A DNA stretch of 64,000 nt, taken from assembly GCA_033030425.1 (NCBI GenBank), contig JAUFSD010000006.1:1364001-1428000 (forward strand). The letters run 5' to 3'. This DNA is from Verpa conica. Lineage: Eukaryota; Ascomycota; Pezizomycetes; Pezizales; Morchellaceae. Shown one piece after another: positions 47,950 to 60,500 of this stretch. A program made the translations under genes and the position numbers. Numbering within the stretch: the first letter of the stretch is position 1; each line of letters opens with the position of its first letter. Below the pieces are notes generated by a model. That model saw only the letters and a program-made list of their open reading frames with translations, did no database searches and had not been told where the DNA came from.

Positions 47950-50723
47950 GAATAAAATATTGACTATAAGGAAGGATAATCATTATTGGACTACTATTGA
48001 TTATGCTACTTGGAGGACTTCTGAATTTTCGGCTACCTACTTGAGGGCTCTATTTTTTTTGGAAACATTGGGCTGTGAATGCAATGTATAAAGTTTGTTA
48101 AAGATGTTTAGTGACTGGGAGTGCCTCGGAAATATTTTCCTTCTAAGTACAGAATGGACATGGGGAATTCTTAATATTGCGGAGAGCCTCGAGTCTTTGA
48201 CTCTAACGGATGAATTTCTTGACTTTAAGTTTACGTATCGATACATTCCTGTTAACAAACCCAAGTCACCGCAATAAGAACTGATCTAAGTAACTACATA
48301 GCCATGGGAAGCTCCAATATCAGAGCCTTTTATCTCCTTGATTAAATATCTCCAGAAATTTTAGCTACAGGCTTCCCTGATGACTTCCCGGATGACTCCC
48401 CTCAGAAATTTGAAAATTAGCCATGAATGGCTCGATAAAATCCAAATAAACAATACTCGAATTACCATCGATCAGCTGAGAAACTCGTATTTGTAATCTT
48501 CACCTCAGCTCAATTGATTTAGGAGCTAGAGATGAGTATAAAAACGCTTCATGAGCGTATGATCGAACATACCCCCAGGTGAATTCTCTAGGAGCCTATC
48601 ATCCTGGTCCATTGATTTCATCATACTACACCTCTGGAAAATATCTCCAGCTAGAAATAGTAAAGAATGACTAGCGGCTAAGATAGTTTCTGGAAATTTT
48701 TAAAACCTATCAATTTTTTTTCAAGTCTGAGCTGAGCAGAAGGTCTGATATGAGTTTTTGCGATTGAGTACCGTGTTTTCGAGAGGCATCCCATTTTTAT
48801 GAGTATGCTAAAGCACAGGATTCTATCTTAGCCAAGGCTTGTCAGGAAGCTTAGATACCTAATTGGAAAATGCTAATACCTGATCAACCACAAAATGTTC
48901 GTAGTCCTTTCAGGTCTGGTGCGCCTTTATCCGATTTCTCCAGCTAACTTTTGAAAGCCTAATACGGATGTTATTAAATAGTCACGTTTCGTCTTTACAC
49001 TTGATGATACTGGTTGCCTTGATGAGAGTGGAATACTGTATTATCAAGAGCTTGGGAGCGCGTATGGAATGGTACTCTTTGATACACGTTCCTATCTCAT
49101 CGACCGTAGAGGATTTCTGAGCGACTGTAATAACTATACTAATATTACTGTTATATACCCTTAAATATAACACATAATTGATAAACCCCTTCTATTTAGC
49201 TTTAGAGTGTAGTTTTTACTCCTCTGAAGTGTTACTCATTGATTTTTAGTGCGCTCTATCAAGGTAGACTAGTGTACGTATAGCCGTGTCTAACTAATTC
49301 CCGAAGCCCCCATGCGCTGCATGGCAATAGGGTTACATATATCTTAAATTACATCAACAAACACATGCAAAGGCTCTACTATAAGATAAATAGATAAGGT
49401 TATTTGAACCTACAGCGATGTTCCTAGCTAGGGTCATATAATATGTATATAGACAGTTATCCTCAAATCTCCTGAACAGTCCTAAAATGTCCAGGTAGAC
49501 TATGAGAGCAAAGGAAGATGCAGCATTAATTTTCTGGATTAGATGTATATATATTAGTCTATATTTCATATCCTGTTAGTTTCGGATTATTTCATTATAT
49601 GGTTGATGAACTAGAGTGACTAAGGTGTTTGCTGTGGTGTTTGCTGACAGGGCTTTTTGAGCCCTGCTGGTCAAAGGGGCTGGACCCAATGTGATCATCT
49701 CCTAATGTATTCTTCCATTAATACTAGCATCTTTGATTGTGGGTGTGCCGTTGCCATGGGGTGGCTTTGGGAATTAGCTGGACACGACTAGTGTCACAAT
49801 AACCCAGGGGGGAGATGCCGCTACGAGAGGTATAGAACTATTATTAAAAATTTAAAGTTTCAACTTTATCTGAGATGGAATTAGAGGCACAATTCACACC
49901 ATGAGAGTCATCTTAGGTCAAGGTTTGGTGCTTGTCAAACAGTCGAGGGATGTCTTCCGGGTTGCTGTGGCAACTACCAATATAGTGAATGAGAGGTACA
50001 TGATCATGCCTGGGAAAGATCATGTGTCTGTGGGTAGTGTACCTTGGATTTTAAGCTTCACAGTTTACGCTGAATCTCTGGTAGTGGTAGGGGATTAGTA
50101 TGTATGGAAAATCCTTAACGTCCTATATATTGTATAGTAAAAGCAGATGTTCCAGAATGGGCGCTGCCAGTTATATACTTAATTAATTAGACTAAGATTA
50201 ATTAAGTATTGTTCAATAGCGATCCGCAACACGATACAAATCAGGCTTCGCATCTGACAATAATTAATTTTGCCATAAGTAGTTATGGGTTGTATTAAAT
50301 AGTGCTTAAGTATGTAGCTATATTTTTGCTAATGGGGCGTTATGTTTGATTGAGATTCTTGCGATTAAGGTTTCCATATCTAGATCTATGAGGCAAGCCT
50401 CCGTGCTTGATCTCCATATTATATAGCTGCCGCAATTTTCTGTAGTTTGTTCTACCAGCGGTACAGGAATTTTGTCTCACCAAAGGACGTAGCTATTTAT
50501 GCTCATAGCGACTGGAGGCCCTTTTGTTCTGGGTGTAACATACTATTTTGATATGTATATACTTTAAAGGGTAAATCGAAATAATACTTTAAACTCATAT
50601 CATTCGTCAGATCGCTAGTCACACCAAGATTCTGCTATAACACTTATTTCGGTGCCTTTAAAAACATTAGGGATAAGGTTATCCTCTTTACTAGACATCA
50701 AGCTCATGGAGCTATGGGTATCT
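47950..50723. other. Gene-free AT-rich region
   Basis: A 60-codon plus frame at 48095-48277 has a leucine-rich look (LNIAESLESLTLTDEF), possibly a relic of an F-box/LRR-like gene, but this is weak. Another open frame at 49901-50098 is unrecognised. No intact gene is supported. Confidence 0.4.
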
Positions 50724-51821
50724 CTAAGAAAAGAAGGGAACCTCTATACCAACCTTAGGGGACCTCCCTAAAGACTCAGAAGTCTCTCTTTTCTCTCTTG
50801 CACGTTTTAAAATCTCTGCACCAACTACCAAATCCATAATAGCTAAACCCACGCATTTGAATACTAAATTCCCTTTATATTCCCCATCCAAGGGCAAGTG
50901 ACTTTTTCTGAAAGTCTCCCCAATCTCGGTCAAGTCTTTGGCATGGAGACCAGCCTCAATAATCTCCCCAGCCTCAACAAGGCAAGCGTCTTTTGAATCC
51001 ACGAAGACTTTGACATCCTCCCTCTTAAGGTATAATGGGTCTATTTCTTTCATGTGGGGCTTATATGATCCGATTAAAGAGATGTATCGGGGCCTCTCAG
51101 GGGTCAGGTACTGGGTAGGGAACAAGGGTGTAGTTGCAGGTGTACAACAGAATATGGCATCAGATGTGGCAACAACCTCCTCCAGGCTTTTATGGAAATT
51201 TGGGTCGTTTTGTGGAGCTAATGCCATAAACTTGCAGTCCGGACTAATTAGACTCCACTTCGTTACTTCGTTGAGCTTGCGTGCCCCACGAAGAGTCTCC
51301 CTTGCATTTTCGACTGTTGAGCGTCCGACAATGGTGGCTTGCAACAACCCCGGAATCAAATTCATGCAGAGACTGAGAGCCCACTTCGCCTGCTTTCCTG
51401 TCCCAAAAAAGACTATATTTTTTACCGAGCTGCCATATTCGACGCGCTTTAATAAAAGTATTATGCTCGCCAGCGCTGTGCGGAAGCCTGTTAGCTCTTC
51501 GGCGTTCAAGACACCTTGGAGTTCCCCCGTCTCGTCGAAGATCGTAAGTGTTCCTTTAGGTGAGGCAGTCGTGGTGGTATTGAGGGTTACTGTTTTAATG
51601 CCGGTAAGAGTGGTGTTGGAGGAGGGCATGAAGAGAGTCATGAAGCCATTGGAGGTAGAAATGGATTGACGGAGTGGTTGGTGGACTTTTGTCGGGGAGC
51701 TAGAAAATTCTTGGAGCGATGTAGAAAGTATTTCCAGAATTAAAAGGAGTGCGTTAGCATCGAGATTACTTAAAATATACGATACATCGCTATCACAAAG
51801 GACCAGAGGATGTGTTGACAT
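50724..51821 (-). CDS. Ornithine cyclodeaminase / mu-crystallin family protein
   Basis: Single-exon gene of 365 residues, normal for the family. Members are NAD(P)-dependent enzymes such as ornithine cyclodeaminase (ornithine to proline plus ammonia), imine reductases and amino-acid dehydrogenases; the substrate here is not determined. The dinucleotide-binding Rossmann segment shows IVFFGTGKQAKWALSL. Family blocks include GFMTLFMPS near the N-terminus, GTLTIFDETGELQGVLNAEE, LTGFRTALAS, the segment DAIFCCTPATTPLFP, and the C-terminal VFVDSKDACLVEAGEI. The start at 51821 gives a family-like N-terminus, and a TATATAT run lies about 45 bp upstream. A 604-bp foldback element sits 174 bp upstream of the start codon, so it may touch the promoter. 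No neighbouring amino-acid genes were found. Confidence 0.9.
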   Translation of the reverse strand: MSTHPLVLCDSDVSYILSNLDANALLLILEILSTSLQEFSSSPTKVHQPLRQSISTSNGFMTLFMPSSNTTLTGIKTVTLNTTTTASPKGTLTIFDETGELQGVLNAEELTGFRTALASIILLLKRVEYGSSVKNIVFFGTGKQAKWALSLCMNLIPGLLQATIVGRSTVENARETLRGARKLNEVTKWSLISPDCKFMALAPQNDPNFHKSLEEVVATSDAIFCCTPATTPLFPTQYLTPERPRYISLIGSYKPHMKEIDPLYLKREDVKVFVDSKDACLVEAGEIIEAGLHAKDLTEIGETFRKSHLPLDGEYKGNLVFKCVGLAIMDLVVGAEILKRAREKRETSESLGRSPKVGIEVPFFS

Positions 51822-51995
51822 TGTGGGAATGTTTGGTGATATTTCTGGTAATAGCTGGGGTGTAATATATATGCGGGGTTGTGGTCTGATATGTGAAGTA
51901 TATGAGCGATACCGAACACGACTGTGTGATCAAAGAAATTCTGAGATTGGTTGAATGCACATTGGGGCTCAGTTATGGCCAGTAAAGCTAGACGC

Positions 51996-52599
51996 TACGG
52001 CGGACTGCAGCGACCACTCCGCCATAATTGCGAAAGTGAAAAGCCAAAATTACCCCCCACCAAAATTCCCTCCAAAATTAATAAGCTAAGAAATATATTT
52101 GAATTACCTTGTGCTCTTGATGAGTAAATACACTTTCTCTTACCTATAGTGCTCTAGAGAACAAGTGGAAGAGGGATGGAAGCGAAGTTTTAGGATAGAG
52201 CTAGATCATCAAGACCCTTATTGGGATATTATGGGTGTAGAGATTTTGTTCACAACCCCCCCCAAAAAAAAGTTTTTTTAAAAGAATTTGTATGCCTAGC
52301 TAGGGTATCCCTAATGGTATGTAAAGTCTCTGGGCAGCTGTAAACTCTCTAATTCAAGCCTGAGGTGCTCCAATTGGGCAACAGGGTAAGGACTTTATCC
52401 AAAAACCTTGCTTCCACCCCTCTTCCACCTACTTCCTAGGGTGCTATAGCTAAGAGGAAGTTTATTTACTTTTCAAGAGCACAAAGTAATTTAAATATAC
52501 CTATTGGCTAATTGACTTTGGGGGATATTTTGGTGGGGGGGGGTATTCTGGCCTTTCGCTTTCGCAATTATGGCGGAGTGGTCGCTGCAGTCCGCCGTA
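51996..52599. mobile_element. 604-bp foldback (long-TIR) MITE
   Basis: Both ends read TACGGCGGACTGCAGCGACC when taken inward, and the inverted similarity continues for about 200 bp per arm. It includes CTCCGCCATAATTGCGAAAG, GTGCTCTTGA...AGTAAATA and GGTGGAAGAGGG...TGGAAGC. A short unpaired centre separates the arms. The outer TA on each side is the probable target duplication. It has no ORF, and the arms have diverged by substitutions and small indels. It lies directly upstream of the cyclodeaminase gene. Confidence 0.88.
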
Positions 52600-53701
52600 C
52601 AATTAACATGTACCCATCTTAGTACCCTTTCCCGGTAGCTTGTCTCCTAACTGAACTCGAATTTTAGAGAGAAAACAGGGCTGGGGGATAGGGAAGTTGA
52701 GAAAATCCCTATAAACGATAAGAAAGACCTTGATATGCATTGTTGTCGGCTTCTTTTAAATATTTATGTTTCTAAGGAGTTCCTATTTTTGAGAAAATGG
52801 TTGCCGTTTTATAGGGTTTAATACAAGATCAACAGAAGTGACACTGCAGTGGGACTAATGCTAAGACACCAAAAATCGATAATATGTATATATGCTCCTA
52901 TTCTGTGGCTTGTCATATTTGAGGCTATTGTTGTGTGTATTTTTTTCAAGGTCCTAGGCCTGTTAACTTCATAAAGAACTACGCTTAATTTTTTAGTATT
53001 AATGAGTCATCACATTAATTGATTGATTATTCGTTTATACTTGCATGTGCATACTTAAGCGCTTCCATTAATTCTGACTTATTATATGCGAAATATCGAG
53101 GAGCGAACAGGCTATAAATACAATCTTTTTTGGTCAACGTCTATGATACTGACGGTGATTGTTCTATCTCGTATGGCTAAGGTTTCAAATTTCACTACTT
53201 AAATATCACCGTAGAGAATGTTGGATATTTTATACTATGAGAGCCTAGTTATGGTTCTGATGAGGAATTTCTGTGAGAGAACGAGAACCCAGCTATTGCT
53301 TCATTACCCTCGGACCAGAGAAGGATTTCTTAATGAAATAGTAAGTTTGAGTTTCGATCGATCTCCCGTACTCGTCAATAGGATTTAGCACATGAATATT
53401 AATATACACATATAATCATTCTTTTATACGTATTTCTTCGCTCTCTAAAATATTGGCTTTTGGGGGGTATTGATATCTGAGACGTCACTAATAAGGGACT
53501 GTAGTAAATTTGTCCCGAACCTGTCGCTCAAATTGGAGCCCCTTCTGGTGATATGGTTATTATGTAGGTATAATATAGGACTGTGGGTTCACCTAGTGTA
53601 GTCCACAAGGCGGCTCGAGGTGAGGCAGGGGTGGTTGTCTTGAGATAATTCGACCTTGTAGAGCTCTGACTTTGGCTCGCCTTGGGGGTTTGGGGGTCTG
53701 G

Positions 53702-53719
53702 CCTCGAGGTACCTCGAGG
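53702..53719. repeat. Perfect 18-bp palindrome
   Basis: CCTCGAGGTACCTCGAGG is a perfect inverted repeat without spacer. A second palindrome with the same core, CCGAGGTACCTCGG, lies at 53927-53940. GGCTCGAGGT motifs in opposite orientations (53613 and 53891) bracket them, hinting at a small inverted-repeat element. Confidence 0.8.
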
Positions 53720-53926
53720 AGCCTAGAGACGTACATAGAACTATTCTTGGTAATAATTCAAGAGCTATTGAATAATTTATATATAACCTACTACATTGTT
53801 ACATGTTTGAGAGACTGTGGTGAGAATGGCCAGGGTGACCTGTTTTTCTCCTACTAGAGTCTGTAATTTTTTTTAAATTTATTATTATTTACCTCGAGCC
53901 ACCTCAAGACGAACCCAGAGAAAGCC

Positions 53927-53940
53927 CCGAGGTACCTCGG
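53927..53940. repeat. Perfect 14-bp palindrome
   Basis: CCGAGGTACCTCGG shares the GAGGTACCTC core with the palindrome 225 bp upstream. Confidence 0.8.
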
Positions 53941-54241
53941 CCTCATGGACCCCACTGGCTTCAACCAACTCCAAAGGGATCCTCTAAAACAGCAGCAGGA
54001 GACTCCATGTCCTCTTGGGCTTTGTGGGGAGGAGTTAATATTACTTTTAGAAAGACACTTCCAAGAGAGGGAATAGAAAACTGTTACTGGTATGTATTAT
54101 TCGTTTATGCCAAATAAATCTTTGATGTTCATTAACTTCATCCTAGCTATAACGTTGGGGATAGCCCCTCTATAAATAAGACAATTTTATTTTAAAGAAG
54201 ACACTCTATGGTGTGGTGCATGGATGTGTCAAAGCACATTT

Positions 54242-54520
54242 TACCACTAATAGTAAGTTGAAGGCCACTAGCGCTAGATTCGGACTAGTTTTGGGTTGAA
54301 TTAAGGCTATAAGTATACTAGCATTGGAATCTGTAGTAAAAAATATGGGATATAGTATGTATAAATTACCACTGGTGGTAAGTTGAAAAGTGCTTGTGCT
54401 CGATTAGGACTAGCTTTGGGGCTCAATTAGGAGCATACTTATGGCAGTATAGGTCCCTAGCAGAAAGTTATGAGGTATAGTTATCCTATGCACCCATTCA
54501 CCACCGGTGTTAAATGGGGT
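54242..54520 (+). repeat. Degenerate tandem repeat, about 125-bp unit
   Basis: Unit 1 begins TACCACTAATAGTAAGTTGA at 54242, unit 2 begins TACCACTGGTGGTAAGTTGA at 54367, and a partial third starts near 54500 (CACCACCGGTGTTAAAT). Units 1 and 2 share further blocks (GCTAGATTCGGACTAG / GCTCGATTAGGACTAG). The unit start ACCACTGGTGGT is palindromic. Similar motifs recur at 42060-42980. Confidence 0.75.
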
Positions 54521-57500
54521 TTGAGACATTCACCGCACCATGGCCATAGACACTCGTACTTTGAGAGATGTTAAATGATCTAAATTGTTATTTATATAAT
54601 TTTTCGCTCAGTCCTAATTCAGAGCCAAAGCTACCTATATCTTAAACAACAGATAGGAGTAACGGAGATTTCCCCTAGCTAGAATTAGTAATATCAGCCT
54701 TTGTCTCAAACTAGGCCTTTAAATGTCACAATTAAGTAGTACATAAATAAGTACCTTTAACGCTACCAAGCTAGAATCGGTCTCCTCCGCTTCTAGGGTG
54801 ATGTAGTTATTAAACGTGAAACAAAAACTTACCATATAAGGTAGGGGTTTTATTAGTTAGGAACTGGTAATCAATGCTGATTATAATAAAGAGGGTTTGA
54901 TGGTATACTCTTACGAAATGTTTAGTCTATTTCGGTAATAAATGTGGGATATTAATTAAAGATGTTATTCTATCGAAAAGCGCTAGAAATAGTTCTAGAA
55001 ATTAGGTGTAGTATGGGTATTTGGCCTTAAAAAGAACATTTATAATTAAGTGATATCGAAATTGCGAGTAGTAACTGGTCGTCGTGTTCTGGGTCATTTA
55101 TATATATACTCATACCTCATTGGCTTTATTAGGGTGTAATGATTCGCAACACGGTGTCGAGTAAGCTCAGTTACGGGTTTAGAACGAGAGTATTTTAAGA
55201 TAGTGTAGTAGAGTGGCTTTCCTAGGGGTGAAGTAAAATATTTTATAGGGCACTAAAGATAAGCCTTCTAAGTATATTTCAGCTAGTGCTTCAGATTGTA
55301 CCCCAACGGGCTGAGAATGGCTACTACCGGAGTAAATAATACAAAAAAAGCCGTTCATGTATGCACTGGCCTGTAGAGCCGGTTACACCACCCTCTAATA
55401 GCTGAAAAATATCGTGTTATACATGATAAGTTACGTTCACGTACGCATTTACTGTACGTAGGACATGCGGACCTGGGCGGAGGTTATTTGATAGGGATGC
55501 TGAATTAAGTATCAAATATAACCAAAAAAATAAAAACATCAAGAACAGGTCCCGTGATTCCTGTGGTTCAGCCATACAGCGCTTACCTCGTTAAAAAAAT
55601 TGTCTCAGTAACTACCGGAGGTGACCTTTCTATCCCTTGGGTCTGCATTGTAACATTAAGTATCTACACTAAGTACGAAAAAGCCTAACGGGTGAATTTT
55701 ATATGTAATAGATACCTTGTGTGTAAGCTATAGATACCATAATGGTCATAGCCGGTTTAGATATCGCCGGACAAGAGCTCGAGCCTCTTAGTATGTGGGG
55801 GGAAATACATAAAAGAATCGGCACTTCTATGCCACGTCATTTAGTTTGATTCTAACTGGTCTCCATAACTTCAAAATATATCAGATTTCTGAGTCCTGTT
55901 GACTCAGAAAAACCTTGTTTCTAGTATTCTTGGCTGGACTACTGTGGGAGCGGGTCGATAGTAGATTTTCTCACGAGAATCATACAGTAATGAGGTAAGA
56001 GAACTAATAATCAAATACATTATAATAAAGACTGATCGCGTACTCTACCTATATCAGTAGGCATGGGAACTTTATATTCACATAAGTGAAACTACTTTCG
56101 GCAAGCGAGTGATTGATTATGATGGGCCATCGCATGTGAAACACGGCATAGCTATGTGGAAAGGTTATTCCGTGGAAGATAAGTCTGCACTAGAGTAAAA
56201 GGTGGAAGTAAAAAGGTGGCCAAGGGAAAGTAGCTGCAATTATCTCAGAAAAAGGGGTCAGTGTTGAAGGTAAAAACATAAGTGATATTTTTTCTTTTTC
56301 CCCTTTTTTGAGAAACATTTTGGTTTGGGTTGTCGGCGAGTTATGCAAAGAATGTCGGTGATGTGACCGGTGGGTAATACCATAAATGTAAGTATAGTAT
56401 ATACGCTAATAGCGTTAAGTCATCAGACCCTCTAGCAACTATGGGATATGCTAACCCGCCACCGGGAAGTCCCAGAATGCCTTTGTGTGCGGTCCCCTGT
56501 GCCCAACCAGATTCGATAGAAAGCTTTCCCTGTTGTGGCATGCGGCTGCATAATGGAGTTCGTCGAGCACGCACGTTTGCTAGAGACTATTAGTTTCCAA
56601 CTCTCCGAAATAGATGCTATACGAAGCCTAGAGAAGGTTTTTAGATGCTCTGCAGCAATGCTCTGTGCTCATATCGAAATTCATTGGCTTTCGAGCATTG
56701 GTTATCGTGCTGCCAGTACGCTGATAGGTTGGTAGAGAATTCTCCTCACGCTATCGCGGTCGAGAAACCCTGTGGACACGAAAGTTGTGCGCGGAGCTGG
56801 GGGCCAACAAGAGTCTCGTGGTCGTTGTGGTTATCGATGCGGGGATCGTCACAACTTGTCTACGCCGTAAACAGCGTGCCAACCATACAAACTCCCGATT
56901 AGATTACTCCTGGTAGCAACCTTTTGAAGACCCCCCCCGGCTCATTCCTTGTCATGCCACTGGTTTGAGAATTTTTGGCGAATTGTTCTTGCAGTTTTTA
57001 GTTGGCTTGCTGACTATCACTGTATATCTCTCGGAGAGTCAAGCTTCTTTGGCAGTTCGTACCCTTTCTTTCTCCATTTTCATTCCTAGTCGGCATATTA
57101 TTGTCTCGACTCAGTAATCCATTATTACCCACACACTATTCTGACGAGGTGTACGATCTTGATGATGCGCTTGCGCACTGTACGGCGACCAAAAAACCAC
57201 TGTTAGTACAATATCCAAGCTTTCCTATATCCCATTTAGTAAATTTTTCGTCTCTTCCCCTACCCCTGTTAGCAAAGGCCTAGCGGTGGTCCAGACCCCC
57301 AAGCACTTGCACTTTGAACTAGCTCAGAGTCCAGAACCCCAGAAACTCCCACTCTGACATACGCTATGGCGCCATGGGTATGCATACCCGCTCGCTTGTC
57401 AGTTCCAGCGCTACTGAGAGGCGTTGATATCGTGTCGTCCCAAATTCCGATCCATCTTGTCCCCCGTGCAGATCGTATGTATAGGCATCGTGGCTGCCCC

Positions 57501-60500
57501 AACCTTAGCAAGCGACCCAGACCACCTCAAAGCTGAAAAATAATCGGTCCATCAAGCACCTCGCCAAACCCGCTCGAATGGGGATCCCGAGATTATGCGG
57601 GGCCGACACCTAGATACCCATTCAAGCGTATTACTGGATCTTTTGCAGCTCCGGGAATTACCTAAGTAGGTGTCGCAGCCGCCGGTGTAGAGATTCCTGG
57701 GTATGATACGTGTGAACTTCGTAAACCCGGGGATACATGTGCTGAGTTGTCTAGTTTGGAGGAAATGGGCGATAACGTGTATGTTGATATTAATTTGGGC
57801 TGGAGAAGAAATGAAATGGTAAGAAACAGTGTGTTCTCAAGGCGCTGGGGCTGTTACGTACCTGACATAGCTACTACTTTGTTCTGCCTATGACCGTTTT
57901 TCGAGTTTGATGTGAAATATATAGTGGACGTACCCATGAAATAAACATGTGATTTGCTTGTAAAGTTTTTGACGGAGATTCTTGGCTTATAAGAGAATAA
58001 CATAGGCCTATAACTAGATATAAAAATACAGGGCATTAAGAACTAGCTTTTCAAGAAGTGGTCAAAAGCAGCAGGTATGACAAGGTAGAATAAAAACCAT
58101 GAGGAAGAATCCCACCACGTGACTTTTAAGGTCTAGAATCTCGGGGAATATAATTTAAAAAGGGTGAATATGTATACCAAGGGAAAACTTAACCAATATA
58201 AATGATCCCTGGTATCTGCCTTCTTAGCCCTCCCGGCGGGCCGTCCCCTTCCGAGAAAAAGAAAGAAATCCCCAAATATTTAAGAAAAAGAAAATTCCCC
58301 GTATATATGCTGCGCTATTCGATCCTGCCGTTTATCGTGTTCCATTATTTCTCCCATCTTAGAATACCTTCACCTGTATCAAGATCAACCCTCCATAAAC
58401 TCCGTTTCAAAATTTATAGTCGACATCTATTCTTAGCCCCCAAGTAACTTAGGCTCAGGTCCCCTCTTAATTGCAATGTGGAATATTCTTTGATCATGAT
58501 CAACGCCCAATACAGTTACCTTTAGCAGCCGGAAAGGGCCAAAGTAAGCATAAGTCCCCACCAAAGAAAAATTTGGAACTAGGTTTAAGGAGAAAATAAG
58601 AGTGTCTCATACTACTGCATCTTCCTTCCTTTTCTTGTTCATCCATTAATACATTTACACCACAGCGTTTTGTACCTTGGCTAGATACATAGAGAAAGCA
58701 CCACGCATTCACGAGGAGTTTAAAATGCCCTACGGTTATGAATAGTTAGCTAGATATATTCTTACTATGATATTTTTATTCGCTACTTACCGCAGCCGAT
58801 GTATTTCACGCGAGTATAATCGCACATCTTTTGGAAGGTTCTTGTCTTTGAAATAGCAGGAAGTAAATTGAATTAGCGAGGTTGGAGGTCTAAAGTATAG
58901 GTACGATAATATGCTTATGGGCGAAAGCCCAAAGAGCAGAGCACGTGGTAAATGTCAAGGGTCAAGTATAAAGTATAAAAGTATCTTATAAGTGAGGATG
59001 AAAGGGCTAGTAATCGTGATGTTGAAAAGAATTCAAAGGTGGAGGTCGTACTCTCTTATACAGATGTGTCAGAGCAGCCTCTGCAATTCAACTGGCGCAA
59101 TGTCGGTCAACAAGAGACCTTTAGACCAACTAAGAATTGAAATAAAAGCAAAAAAAAAAACGGGAAAAAAAACTGAAAAGAATAAAATGAAAAAGTTATT
59201 GAGTCCGTGTGCGCACCCGAAACCCAATTCTAGGTGAGATCCCTGGTATCTTTACCCCCGAGTAATCCAATTCGGAGTCTATATGTTGAAATTCCCTGGG
59301 CTCCGGTCCCTTGTCTTGGTAAATTAGGGCGTTTTTTGTCTACATATAGTGAATCATATTGAATGATTGATTATCCTTCTCGGCCCTTTCCCCCTCGCCT
59401 TTCAGCGGATGTCTAGATCTTGTTGGATCTAGGTACCAACATCCTACTAAAAGTAGTGATCGATTTGTATGCTGCCAAGATGGGAGTGGATCGAGCTGTC
59501 GCATTTTCGATTTGAGTGAAAAGTCCAACCGCTAAAGTTAGTCTAATGAGGTAGAAAATAGTCTGAACGGTTCTCAGCTGTAGAAAAAGTCCCGCAGGAA
59601 ACCATAAGGGTCACGAAGATTCTTCGCCTACGATAATGCCCCTAGGATGGCAACTCACTATACTACACCGACCATCCTAGAACCCCCCCCTCTCCTCAAA
59701 GGCCGTAGCTGCGTAGCCTAAATTGGAACCGGAGCCGTTTCAGCTTGGCTCATTTTCATGGATCAACACTGGTACGTACTGAGATCCTGCTATTCGTTTA
59801 GCAAGGTGTTCTGGAGGTTGAGGATGGTGAATCGTATCCTTTTGGGAAGAAGGAATCAATGTGTTGCGAATTGACTGAGATGTGGCTTAGGGCGGCGAGT
59901 GTGTGGGGACCATCAGCTGGGGGGGAAAAAGGAAAGAAAAAAAGGCTATCCAGGCAATTACGCGACCGTTTTTGGGACTCTAAGACAGGAATTGCGTATT
60001 TTCTCTTGCATCTGACAGGGGAAAATCTGTGGTTTGAGTCGTTTGAGATTGCGAAAGTTGAGCTTAGGATATACCCTGGTATCTCTCATGATCTCACATC
60101 ACATCTCCTTCTCTCTATTTCGATTAGACATGTTGTAGCTATATTAGATGGAGGGATTGTAACATCTGATGTTTTGTGCGAATAAAGTTTCTTCGGTAAA
60201 AACATCAAACAAATCACTCGATGTCCCACACACACATATTTTTTCCCGCTCGCCACTAGATATACATGCATCTCGTTCCAGTTAAAATAACATGACCAAG
60301 AGAAAACTGGGTATTTCAAAAAGGACTCGCCAAAATCTAAAGCAGTTCAGTGCCGCAGGTGATGTTCAAAAGCTGTCTGCTCCACCCCACAGTTTCAATT
60401 CTGACAATCGATCCCTGTCTTCGAACAGAGGTAGATCATGTGACATGAAACGTATATATGGTATGCGTTCCAACTGCAGTCAGATATAAATCTCTGGGTA

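Noticed and set aside
48095..48277. F-box/LRR-like relic
   Set aside because: The leucine-rich resemblance is limited to one short segment and no F-box or flanking LRR units were found.
50938..51669. 243-codon plus-strand open frame
   Set aside because: It is fully antisense to the ornithine cyclodeaminase-like gene and has no recognisable motif; a shadow frame.
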